Shown here piece after piece: positions 38,146 through 45,562 of a stretch of DNA of 64,000 nucleotides. The number at the start of each line of letters is the position of its first letter. The first letter of the stretch is position 1. The stretch is from JACVRX01 sp963831385 (GTDB lineage Bacteria > Actinomycetota > Actinomycetes > Jiangellales > Jiangellaceae): assembly GCA_963831385.1 (NCBI GenBank), contig CAWHPW010000010.1:124001-188000 (forward strand), in the 5' to 3' direction. Below the pieces are notes generated by a model. The model worked only from the letters and a program-made list of their open reading frames with translations, was not told the origin of the DNA and ran no database searches. The translations under genes and the position numbers were made by a program.

Positions 38146-39484
38146 AGGCCTGGTACTCCGCCTGCAGCAACTCCAGGAACTCGCTCGGCTCGGTCTCCCC
38201 GGCCATCAACGCCTGCACCTGCGCGGTCAGCAGGTCGTAGGAACCCGGCGTGGCATAGTCGAGATACGGCAGCAGGCCGTCGCCTCCCGTGACCGCGTCC
38301 CAGGTGGCGAAGGCCTCTTCCTGTAGCGGTGCGGACAGTTGTTGCTCCGACGCCTCGATTATCGGAAGGTTGCCCTTCTCGGTCACGGTCTTCATCGCAT
38401 CGGAGCTGGTGATGAAGTCGATGTACGCGGCCGAAGCATCGGGGTTCTCACTGGCCTCGGTGATCGCGAACGGCAGGCTCGTGCCGCCGGTTGCGACGGG
38501 CATGTCCGAATCGGCGCCCAGCAAGACCGTGAAGCCGACGTTGTCGCCCATCGCACTCATGAGGTCGGCGATCAGCCACGTACCGCCGAGCATGAACACG
38601 CCTTCACCCTGGGCGAAGGCGTGCCACGCATCGTCAGGCGTGATGCCGTTGAAGTCCGGCGTGACGTAGCCCGCGTCGACCCAATCCGTGAGGGTTTGCG
38701 CAGCCTGCAGGTTCTCCTCCGTCGTCCACTCGGCACCAGGGCGGCCGAAGCCGAGGTCACGGATCTGGTCGGCCGGCGTGTACCGACTCTGGACAGCGCC
38801 GAGCAGATGAATGCCGGGCCACGCCTCGAGATTCCCGAACTGGAGCGGCAGCTGACCGGCGGCGTTGGCTGCCGCGAGCGCGGCCTCCAGGTCGTCCCAC
38901 GTCACGGGAACGTCAATGCCGAGTTGGGAAAGCAGCGCCTTGTTGTAGTAGAAGCCGACGACCTCGCCCATCTGCGGCAGCCCCCACAATGACCCTTCGC
39001 CGAAGGTCGCACCATCCTCGGTGTAGCTGGAGTATGCCAACACCGATTCCGGGTATCGCTCGGCCCAGCCGTAGGCGTCGCGGTACGGATCGAGGTTTGC
39101 CAGCAGCCCAGCCTCGACGAAGGCGCCCATGTCGGCGCGGCCGTTGTTGGCCTGCACGACATCCGGCGGCTCGTCGTCGGTGATAGCGAGCCGCAGGGTG
39201 GCCTGCAGGTCCTCGAAGGATCGCGAGACCCGGTCGATGGTGATGTTCGGATATTCCTCCTGGAACGCGGCATTGAGCGCCTCGATCTGGGCGGCCTGGC
39301 CGCCGCGGACCTCCTGGTCCCAGACCGTGAGCGTGACCTCGCCCAGGCTGGCTGGATCCGTGTTGACCTCGGCGGAGCCCTCGGGCGTCTCGCCGTCGCC
39401 GCCGGCCGAACCGGATCCCGGTGCGCATGCCGCCATCACCAGGGCGGTCAGCGCGACGGCGGCACGTTGCTGTCGTCGCATCAT
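38132..39484 (-). CDS. Sugar-binding lipoprotein of ABC transporter
   Basis: 450 residues from ATG 39484 with GAGGGGA upstream. The lipoprotein signal is RRQQRAAVALTALVMAAC, giving lipobox AAC with Cys about 26. The mature part is a family 1 extracellular solute-binding protein: VTLTVWDQEV, ALNAAFQEEYPNITID, DVVQANNGRADMGAFVEAG and GVFMLGGTWLIADL. Sugar specificity is not readable, though the neighbours suggest a β-glucoside or related disaccharide. Follows the PfkB gene after 14 bases. Confidence 0.94.
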   Translation of the reverse strand: MMRRQQRAAVALTALVMAACAPGSGSAGGDGETPEGSAEVNTDPASLGEVTLTVWDQEVRGGQAAQIEALNAAFQEEYPNITIDRVSRSFEDLQATLRLAITDDEPPDVVQANNGRADMGAFVEAGLLANLDPYRDAYGWAERYPESVLAYSSYTEDGATFGEGSLWGLPQMGEVVGFYYNKALLSQLGIDVPVTWDDLEAALAAANAAGQLPLQFGNLEAWPGIHLLGAVQSRYTPADQIRDLGFGRPGAEWTTEENLQAAQTLTDWVDAGYVTPDFNGITPDDAWHAFAQGEGVFMLGGTWLIADLMSAMGDNVGFTVLLGADSDMPVATGGTSLPFAITEASENPDASAAYIDFITSSDAMKTVTEKGNLPIIEASEQQLSAPLQEEAFATWDAVTGGDGLLPYLDYATPGSYDLLTAQVQALMAGETEPSEFLELLQAEYQAFVGG

Positions 39485-39498
39485 GTGGTCCCCTCGAG

Positions 39499-40602
39499 TC
39501 ATCGGTGTCGAAACCCGATCGTCGCCTGTGCGCGACGCAGGTCCGTGGGTTGCCACGCCGGCGGGATCAGCTGGTTGAGAAATGCATACGCGTCGGTGTC
39601 CCCGCCGAGGGGCAAGTGTGCCCACCAGGCGGCGATGTCCGCCCAGCCTGGTGAGGACAGCGAGCCACCGTTGTGCTGCACGGACAGCGCCGCGCACAGA
39701 TTGGCGAACCGCAGCCGTTGTTCCAGTGACCACCTGGCCAGCGTGCCGACGATGAACGCGGCGCCGAACACGTCGCCTGCCCCCGTCACGTCGATCACCT
39801 CGACGACCAGTCCCTCGACCTCGGCCGACTCCCCGGTGAGCTGGTCCACGGCGAGGGCGCCCCGAGCTCCGTCGGTGACGACCGCGACGGGCACGAGGTT
39901 GGCGAGCTTGGCCAGGGCCGACTCTGGGCTGCCGGTGCGCGTGTACGCCATCGCCTCGACCGCGTTGGGCATGAAGGCATGGCAGCTGGACAGCTGTTCC
40001 AGGGTCTGCGGCGACCATTGCTCGGTCTGGTCCCAACCCACGTCGGCGAAGATCAGCTCACCCCGGGTGGCTCGCAGCCGAATCCAATCCGGGAGCTCGG
40101 CTGCGGTGAGGCTGGTGAACACCGCGCGAGCCGGCGGCAATCCAACGGCCAGCTCGTGCAGCGGTACCGGCGGCTCGTGCTCGTGGGTGACCAGACTCCG
40201 GTCGCCGCGGTAACCCACTGACACGGTGACCGGAGAGTGCCAGTCCGGAAATCGTCGCGAGCTGGACAAGTCGACGAACTCCTGCTCGGCGAGGGTCTCC
40301 CAGGAGAAGTCGCCGTAGACGTCCTCGCCGAACGCTGCCGCCACTGCCGTGCGCAAGCCGAGTCGGGATCCGGCCACGGCGACATTGGCGACGCCCCCCG
40401 GGCAGGAACCCATGCCCTCGGTATGCACTTCGGTGCCTGCCGCCGGTGGTGCGCTGAGAGCGGTGAACACGATGTCGTAGTAGACCGTGCCGGCCACGAC
40501 GAGATCCGCCTCCGGGGCTCCGGCGTCCCGCGATCGAGCGAGCGGATCGAGCGGTGCGCCGACGAGCGGCTCGGACTCGTACCCGTCACCCGCGCGCGCC
40601 AT
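39499..40602 (-). CDS. PfkB-family carbohydrate kinase
   Basis: 367 residues from ATG 40602 with GAGGAG upstream. PfkB motifs: GSCPGGVANVAVAGSRLG near the N-terminus and the anion-hole/catalytic VEVIDVTGAGDVFGAAFI with the base Asp. Ribokinase-like sugar or nucleoside kinase, first gene of the ABC operon on this strand. It may phosphorylate the imported sugar so that the divergent GH4 enzyme, whose family often needs 6-phospho substrates, can use it; that is inference. Confidence 0.92.
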   Translation of the reverse strand: MARAGDGYESEPLVGAPLDPLARSRDAGAPEADLVVAGTVYYDIVFTALSAPPAAGTEVHTEGMGSCPGGVANVAVAGSRLGLRTAVAAAFGEDVYGDFSWETLAEQEFVDLSSSRRFPDWHSPVTVSVGYRGDRSLVTHEHEPPVPLHELAVGLPPARAVFTSLTAAELPDWIRLRATRGELIFADVGWDQTEQWSPQTLEQLSSCHAFMPNAVEAMAYTRTGSPESALAKLANLVPVAVVTDGARGALAVDQLTGESAEVEGLVVEVIDVTGAGDVFGAAFIVGTLARWSLEQRLRFANLCAALSVQHNGGSLSSPGWADIAAWWAHLPLGGDTDAYAFLNQLIPPAWQPTDLRRAQATIGFRHR

Positions 40603-40654
40603 CGCAGCGCTCCTCTCACCCGCGCTCGAGTCGATGTAACCACGGCCAGGCTGA

Positions 40655-40679
40655 ATGTGGCAGGCCAGATGTGGCAGGC
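40655..40679. repeat. Direct repeat in the divergent sugar-operon promoter
   Basis: ATGTGGCAGGC occurs at 40655-40665 and 40669-40679, a 14-base period, within the 89-base spacer between the PfkB and GH4 genes. A candidate operator for a regulator not encoded in the window. Confidence 0.45.
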
Positions 40680-40691
40680 AGTATGTGCCGC

Positions 40692-42045
40692 ATGCGGCTG
40701 GTTGTCCTCGGTGGTGGCGGTTTCCGGGTACCGCTTCTGCACCGAGCGCTACTCTCCGACGCCGCGGAAGGCGCCCGCATCGTCGACGAGTTGGTGCTGG
40801 TGGATACCGATGCAGGACGGCTGGCCGCGGTGATGGCGGTTCTCGACCATCAGCGCACCGCCGCCACCGGACCACCGCTGGCCATCCGGACGACGACAGA
40901 TCTCGCCGAGGGGTTGCGCAGGGCCGATGTCGTGTTTTCGGCGATCCGGGTTGGTGGCCTGGCCGGCCGGGTCGTCGACGAGCAGGTTGCTCGACGCGAG
41001 GGCGTGATCGGTCAGGAGACGGTCGGGGCAGGCGGTATCAGCTTCGGACTGCGCACGGTGCCGGTCGTTCGCCACCTAGCCGAGCAGATCGCGGCAGTGG
41101 CTCCGGATGCCTGGATCGTGAACTTCACCAACCCTGCCGGAGTGGTCACCGAGGTGATGTCCCGAGTGCTGGGTGAACGGGTGGTCGGTATCTGTGATTC
41201 GCCGGTCGGCCTGTGCCGCCGTGCTGCCCGCGCCGTCGGCGTCGATCCCGATCGGGCCCAATACGACTACGTGGGAATCAACCACCTGGGCTGGCTGCGC
41301 GCCCTCCACGTCGATGGTGTCGATCTACTGCCCAGGTTGTTGGGGGACGCTGTTGCTCTGGAGTCGTTCGAGGAGGGTTCGCTGTTCGGGGCGCAGTGGT
41401 TGCGGGCACTGGGCGCGATCCCCAACGAATACCTGCACTATTACTACTTCGCCCGAGAGGTCCTGGCCGCTGACACCGGAGCGGGGCGGGGCTCCACCCT
41501 GCTTGATCAGCAGGAGGTGTTCTACGCCTCCGCCGAGCAACGACCCGACGGTGCGCACCAACTCTGGAACCGCCGCGCTGCGGGCCCGCGAGGAGACCTA
41601 CTTCGCCGACAACCGACGTGCTCTGGGGGCGAGGCCGCGAACGATCGACGACGTGGACGGCGGTGGATACACGCGAGTGGCCTTGGCCGTCATGCGAGCG
41701 ATTTCCCGCGACGAACCCGCGCAGATGATCGTGAACGTGCGCAACGGGGGCGCGGTGCCGGGAATCGCCGACGAGTCGGTCGTCGAGGTTCCGTGTGTTG
41801 TCGACGGCAGAGGCGCACATCCGCACCCCACCGGCGCACTGTCCGAACACCAGGCAGGCCTGATCCATGCCGTCAAGGCCAGCGAAGCCGAGACGATCAC
41901 GGCTGCCCTCATGGGCTCGCGGCGGGCAGCCCTGCGGGCGTTCGCCTGGCATCCGCTCGTCGACTCGGTCACGGTTGCGCGCCGGCTGCTGGACGCATAC
42001 GTGGCCGCCATGCCTGGCCTGGCAGCGATCCTGCACCGACCGTAG
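40692..42045 (+). CDS. GH4 6-phospho-beta-glucosidase, with an apparent +1 frameshift
   Basis: Starts MRLVVLGGGGFRVPLL (NAD-binding loop); an ATG three codons earlier is possible. Family GH4 marks follow: VGQETVGAGGISFGLRT-like region, NFTNPAGVVTEVMSR, metal ligands in GICDSPVG and YVGINHLGW, and LLDQQEVFYA. The frame then changes between about 41577 and 41586 (GCGGGCCCGC). The second part, ALRAREETYFADN and RNGGAVPGIADESVVEVPC, completes the family to the TAG at 42043-42045. One base fewer would give about 450 residues, normal for GH4. NAD- and Mn-dependent redox glycosidase. Confidence 0.85.
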
Positions 42046-42181
42046 ACGATCATGCCGCCCACACTCGCTCGACGCTGCGCGCGGAGACCCAGCGGGAGCT
42101 GACCGGCGAGTACGACGAGATGTGGCTGCCGGACGACTAGCGATGCCCAACCGGATTGAGCTACGCTCCGCTGAGTCGGTT

Positions 42182-42205
42182 GTGACTGATGTGACTGATG
42201 TGACT
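42182..42205. repeat. Short tandem repeat GTGACTGAT
   Basis: Two full copies and a six-base partial copy of a 9-base unit, directly upstream of the small membrane protein gene. It may be a slippage product or a binding site; nothing else distinguishes it. Confidence 0.6.
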
Positions 42206-42219
42206 TAGGGGACGGCATA

Positions 42220-42426
42220 GTGACGGTCACTCTTGTCGCCATGACGGTGATCCTGATTGCCGGGGTCGGCGTCATGGCCGTCGCGACGGTTGCCCATGTG
42301 CTGGACCGCTCCCGCTGGCTGCGGCAGTGGCTCCGCGCCCGTTTCGTCGCCGCGGCGGCGTGGACCTATCGGATCCGCCGCGCGGCCGGCCATCGCCTCG
42401 GCCGCCTCGACTCGTCCACCCACTAG
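42220..42426 (+). CDS. Small single-span membrane protein (hypothetical)
   Basis: 68 residues from GTG 42220 with AGGGGA nine bases upstream. Residues 3-26 (VTLVAMTVILIAGVGVMAVA) form one membrane helix; the rest is Arg-rich and cytoplasmic under the positive-inside rule (RSRWLRQWLRARF, RIRRAAGHRLGR). Not recognised. Lies between the GH4 gene and ftsY; codon bias fits a real gene but short length keeps this uncertain. Confidence 0.5.
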   Translation: MTVTLVAMTVILIAGVGVMAVATVAHVLDRSRWLRQWLRARFVAAAAWTYRIRRAAGHRLGRLDSSTH

Positions 42427-42433
42427 CGCGCGA

Positions 42434-42483
42434 CTGGAGGCTTTCCACGTCTCCCGGTCAACGAGACGTGGATTTCCCTCCAG
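42434..42483. terminator. Two-part stem-loop upstream of ftsY
   Basis: CTGGAGG (42434-42440) pairs with CCTCCAG (42477-42483), and TCCACGTCTC (42444-42453) pairs with GAGACGTGGA (42463-42472), leaving a 9-base loop. It follows the small membrane protein gene by 8 bases and ends 37 bases before the ftsY start. Either a terminator or an element in the ftsY leader. Confidence 0.55.
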
Positions 42484-42520
42484 CGAGCGGGCTGGGGCAG
42501 GTCTGCGAGGATGTGCGCTC

Positions 42521-43699
42521 GTGGAGTTCGTCGTGATCGGCGCGGTGGTCGCCGTACTGCTCGTCGTCGCGATCGTGGTGTTCGTCATTCCGCGGCGGAG
42601 GTCGGCACCACCAGCCGCTGAGCCCCGCCCCGGGATCGATTACCGGCCGGGTGTCGGCGATGACGCAGAGCCTCCCGTCGACACGGCCACCCGTGATCTG
42701 CAGACGCTTCCGCTCCCGGATGACGCGGTCCTCGAGGAAGCCCGGCGCCTGCCGACGATCCCGGAGCGGCCCGAGCCGTCCGCCGGCCGGCTGGTGCGGT
42801 TGCGCTCCCGGCTCGCCCGTTCCCAGTCGACGCTCGGCCGAGGGCTGCTCACGTTGCTGTCCAGGGAGCGGCTGGACGAGGACACCTGGGACGAGGTCGA
42901 GGACACCCTGATCACCGCCGACCTCGGAGTGGCACCAGCCCGGGAGCTGGTGGACCGGCTGCGGACCCGGGTGCGGGCAGAAGGCATCGCCGACCCGGCA
43001 GCGGCCCGCCGTCTGCTGCGCGAGGAACTCCTCGCACTGGTGGATCCCACCATGGATCGTTCTTTGCACACTGCGCGCCATGTCGCCGGCAACCGGCCTG
43101 CGGTGGTGCTCGTCGTCGGGGTGAACGGCACCGGCAAGACGACGACCGTCGGCAAGCTGGCTCGGATGTTGGTCGCCGACGACCGCGATGTCGTGCTCGG
43201 CGCGGCGGACACTTTCCGCGCCGCGGCTACCGATCAGCTGACGACATGGGGCGATCGGGTGGGGGTACCGACGGTGCGGGGGCCAGCAGGCGGCGACCCG
43301 GCGAGCGTCGCGTTCGACGCGGTGCGGGCCGGCATCGAGCAGGAGTCCGATGTCGTGCTGGTCGACACCGCTGGCCGGCTGCAGACGAAGGTCGGCCTGA
43401 TGGACGAGTTGGGCAAGGTCAAGCGGGTAGTCGAGAAGCACGGTCCGGTGGACGAGGTCTTGCTGGTCCTCGACGCCACAACCGGGCAGAACGGGATGGC
43501 CCAGGCGCGGGTCTTCGGCGAGGTCGTCGACGTGACCGGCATCGTGCTGACCAAGCTCGACGGCACGGCCAAGGGTGGGATCGTGGTCGCCGTCCAGCGT
43601 GAGCTGGGCGTCCCGGTCAAGCTGGTCGGCCTGGGCGAGGGTGCTGACGATCTTGCACCCTTCGATGCCGAAGCGTTCGTCGATGGCCTGCTGGGCTGA
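42521..43699 (+). CDS. ftsY: Signal recognition particle receptor FtsY
   Basis: 392 residues from GTG 42521. An N-terminal membrane segment (VVIGAVVAVLLVVAIVVFVI) anchors it, as in other actinobacterial FtsY proteins. An acidic/Pro linker leads to the NG domain: G1 GVNGTGKTTTVGKLA, DTFRAAATDQL, G3 DTAGRL, G4 TKLDGTAKGG and the C-terminal GVGEG-type LVGLGEGADDL. GTPase receptor pairing with Ffh, whose gene closes this window. Confidence 0.97.
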   Translation: MEFVVIGAVVAVLLVVAIVVFVIPRRRSAPPAAEPRPGIDYRPGVGDDAEPPVDTATRDLQTLPLPDDAVLEEARRLPTIPERPEPSAGRLVRLRSRLARSQSTLGRGLLTLLSRERLDEDTWDEVEDTLITADLGVAPARELVDRLRTRVRAEGIADPAAARRLLREELLALVDPTMDRSLHTARHVAGNRPAVVLVVGVNGTGKTTTVGKLARMLVADDRDVVLGAADTFRAAATDQLTTWGDRVGVPTVRGPAGGDPASVAFDAVRAGIEQESDVVLVDTAGRLQTKVGLMDELGKVKRVVEKHGPVDEVLLVLDATTGQNGMAQARVFGEVVDVTGIVLTKLDGTAKGGIVVAVQRELGVPVKLVGLGEGADDLAPFDAEAFVDGLLG

Positions 43700-43706
43700 T
43701 CTGCTC

Positions 43707-43754
43707 GTTCACACAGCCGAAACATCTCGGGCATAGATGTCACGCGCCCGCAAC
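43707..43754. promoter_or_regulatory. Candidate GlnR sites upstream of amtB
   Basis: TTCAC-N6-GAAAC at 43708-43723 fits the actinobacterial GlnR half-site pair gTnAC-n6-GaAAC. A weaker pair, GTCAC-N6-GCAAC, is at 43739-43754. Located 120-165 bases before amtB, where GlnR sites occur in Streptomyces and mycobacteria. Binding is inferred. Confidence 0.55.
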
Positions 43755-43871
43755 ACTCTGCGTACGAGCGAGCAACACAGCCGCGCGAGTCTCTAGCCGA
43801 CCACCGGTCCCAGGGCAACCGGCAGCGCCGCCTCCCGCCCGGCCCGGCCACCGACTCGACAAGGAGTCAGC

Positions 43872-45206
43872 ATGCCCGAGCTCAACACGGGCGACACCGC
43901 GTGGGTGCTGGCGAGCTCAGCGCTCGTCCTGCTCATGACGCCCGGCCTGGCGTTCTTCTACGGCGGAATGGTCCGCTCCAAGAACGTCCTCAACATGCTC
44001 ATGATGAGCTTCATCTGCCTGGCGATCGTGCCGGTGTTGTGGGTGCTGTACGGATACAGCGTCTCCTTCGACACCGACATCGCCAACGGCCTGCTCGGCG
44101 GGCTGGGCAAGGTGGGGCTGTCGAGCGTGGGCCTGGACAGCGTGAGCGGCACCATCCCCGAGTTCGCGTTCGTCGCCTTCCAGCTCATGTTCGCGATCAT
44201 CACCGTGGCCTTGATCAGCGGTGCGATCGCCGACCGGACCAAGTTCGGCACCTGGGCAGTGTTCGTCGTGCTGTGGATCACCATCGTCTACCTCCCGGTC
44301 GCCCACTGGGTCTTCTTCTTCGACGAGGGCAACGGCGGCTGGATCGCCGATCGGCTCGGCGCGCTGGACTTCGCCGGCGGCACAGCGGTCCATATCAACG
44401 CCGGAGCGGCGGCCCTGGCGCTGGCCATCGTCGTGGGCAAGCGAATGGGCTGGCGGCGCGATCCGATGCGCCCGCACAACCTGCCCTTCGTCGTGCTCGG
44501 CGCCGCCTTGCTGTGGTTCGGCTGGTTCGGCTTCAACTCGGGTTCGGCGGTGTCGGCCGGCGCACTGGCCGCCGGTGCGTTCATCAACACTGCGGTCGCC
44601 ACGGCCGCGGCGATTCTGAGCTGGCTGCTGGTCGAGATCGTGCGAGACAAGCACGCCACAACGCTCGGTGCCGCATCCGGGGCCGTTGCCGGCCTGGTCG
44701 CGATCACGCCGGCCTGTGCTGCAGTGAGCCCGGTGGGCGCGATCGTCATCGGGTTGGTCGCCGGGGTTCTGTGTTCACTCGCGATCGGGCTGAAGTACCG
44801 GTTCGGCTACGACGACTCGCTCGACGTCGTCGGCGTGCACCTGGTCGGCGGGCTCGTCGGAACGCTGCTGATCGGCTTCCTGGCCACCGCCGCCTTCACC
44901 GGCGGGGCCGAAGGATTGCTCTACGGTGGCGGCATGGATCAGCTGCGGAGGCAGTCGATCGCGGCTGTGACCGTGATGGTCTACTCGTTCGTGGTCACCT
45001 ACATCCTCGGCACGATCCTGGACAAGACCATCGGTTTCCGGGCGTCGCAGGAGAGCGAGGCGACCGGCCTGGACGAGACGGCTCACCTGGAGACGGCCTA
45101 CGAGTTCGGCACTGCCTCGGGAGTAGCCGTCGGGCACGCTCGGCCACCGGCAGAGGATGCCGAACCGGTCGGTACCGAAGCGTCGGAGGAAGGTGTTAAC
45201 GCATGA
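43872..45206 (+). CDS. amtB: Ammonium transporter
   Basis: 444 residues with eleven membrane segments. Amt/Rh signatures: LVLLMTPGLAFFYGGMVRSK near the N-terminus, DFAGGTAVHINAGAAALAL with the pore His, and FGWFGFNSGSA. An acidic C-terminal tail follows. Conducts ammonia/ammonium under nitrogen limitation; gated by GlnK, whose gene overlaps its stop codon (ATGA). Confidence 0.97.
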   Translation: MPELNTGDTAWVLASSALVLLMTPGLAFFYGGMVRSKNVLNMLMMSFICLAIVPVLWVLYGYSVSFDTDIANGLLGGLGKVGLSSVGLDSVSGTIPEFAFVAFQLMFAIITVALISGAIADRTKFGTWAVFVVLWITIVYLPVAHWVFFFDEGNGGWIADRLGALDFAGGTAVHINAGAAALALAIVVGKRMGWRRDPMRPHNLPFVVLGAALLWFGWFGFNSGSAVSAGALAAGAFINTAVATAAAILSWLLVEIVRDKHATTLGAASGAVAGLVAITPACAAVSPVGAIVIGLVAGVLCSLAIGLKYRFGYDDSLDVVGVHLVGGLVGTLLIGFLATAAFTGGAEGLLYGGGMDQLRRQSIAAVTVMVYSFVVTYILGTILDKTIGFRASQESEATGLDETAHLETAYEFGTASGVAVGHARPPAEDAEPVGTEASEEGVNA

Positions 45207-45541
45207 AGCTCGTCACGGCGGTGATCAAGCCGTTCAAGCTCGACGACGTCCGGTCGGCACTGGAGACCTTCGGCGTGCAGGGCATGACGGTCAGTGAAGC
45301 CAGTGGCTACGGCCGCCAGAAGGGGCACACCGAGGTCTACCGGGGTGCCGAGTACACCGTCGACCTCGTACCCAAGCTGCGCCTGGAGGTGCTGGTCGAC
45401 GACAGCGACGCCGACGACGTGGTGGATGTGATCGCCAAGTCGGCGCAGACAGGGAAGATCGGTGACGGCAAGGTCTGGGTCACGCCGGTCGACACCGTGA
45501 TCCGGGTCCGGACGGGAGAGACCGGACCGGAGGCTCTGTAG
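45203..45541 (+). CDS. glnK: Nitrogen regulatory PII protein GlnK
   Basis: 112 residues, MKLVTAVIKPFKLDDVRSAL onward. The T-loop reads GAEYTVD with Tyr51, the residue adenylylated (Streptomyces, Corynebacterium) or uridylylated by GlnD. Other PII blocks: SEASGYGRQKGHTEVYRG and GKIGDGKVWV. Senses 2-oxoglutarate/ATP and controls AmtB. Middle gene of amtB-glnK-glnD. Confidence 0.98.
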   Translation: MKLVTAVIKPFKLDDVRSALETFGVQGMTVSEASGYGRQKGHTEVYRGAEYTVDLVPKLRLEVLVDDSDADDVVDVIAKSAQTGKIGDGKVWVTPVDTVIRVRTGETGPEAL

Positions 45542-45562
45542 TGGCCCTCTAGAACCGGGACG

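Noticed and set aside
42046..42140. Continuation of the first GH4 frame to 42140 as a real C-terminus
   Set aside because: After 41580 this frame lacks GH4 similarity, while the other frame completes the family and stops at 42045.
43901..45199. Second plus-strand frame of 432 codons inside amtB
   Set aside because: Arg-rich shadow of the amtB frame, which has the full transporter signature.
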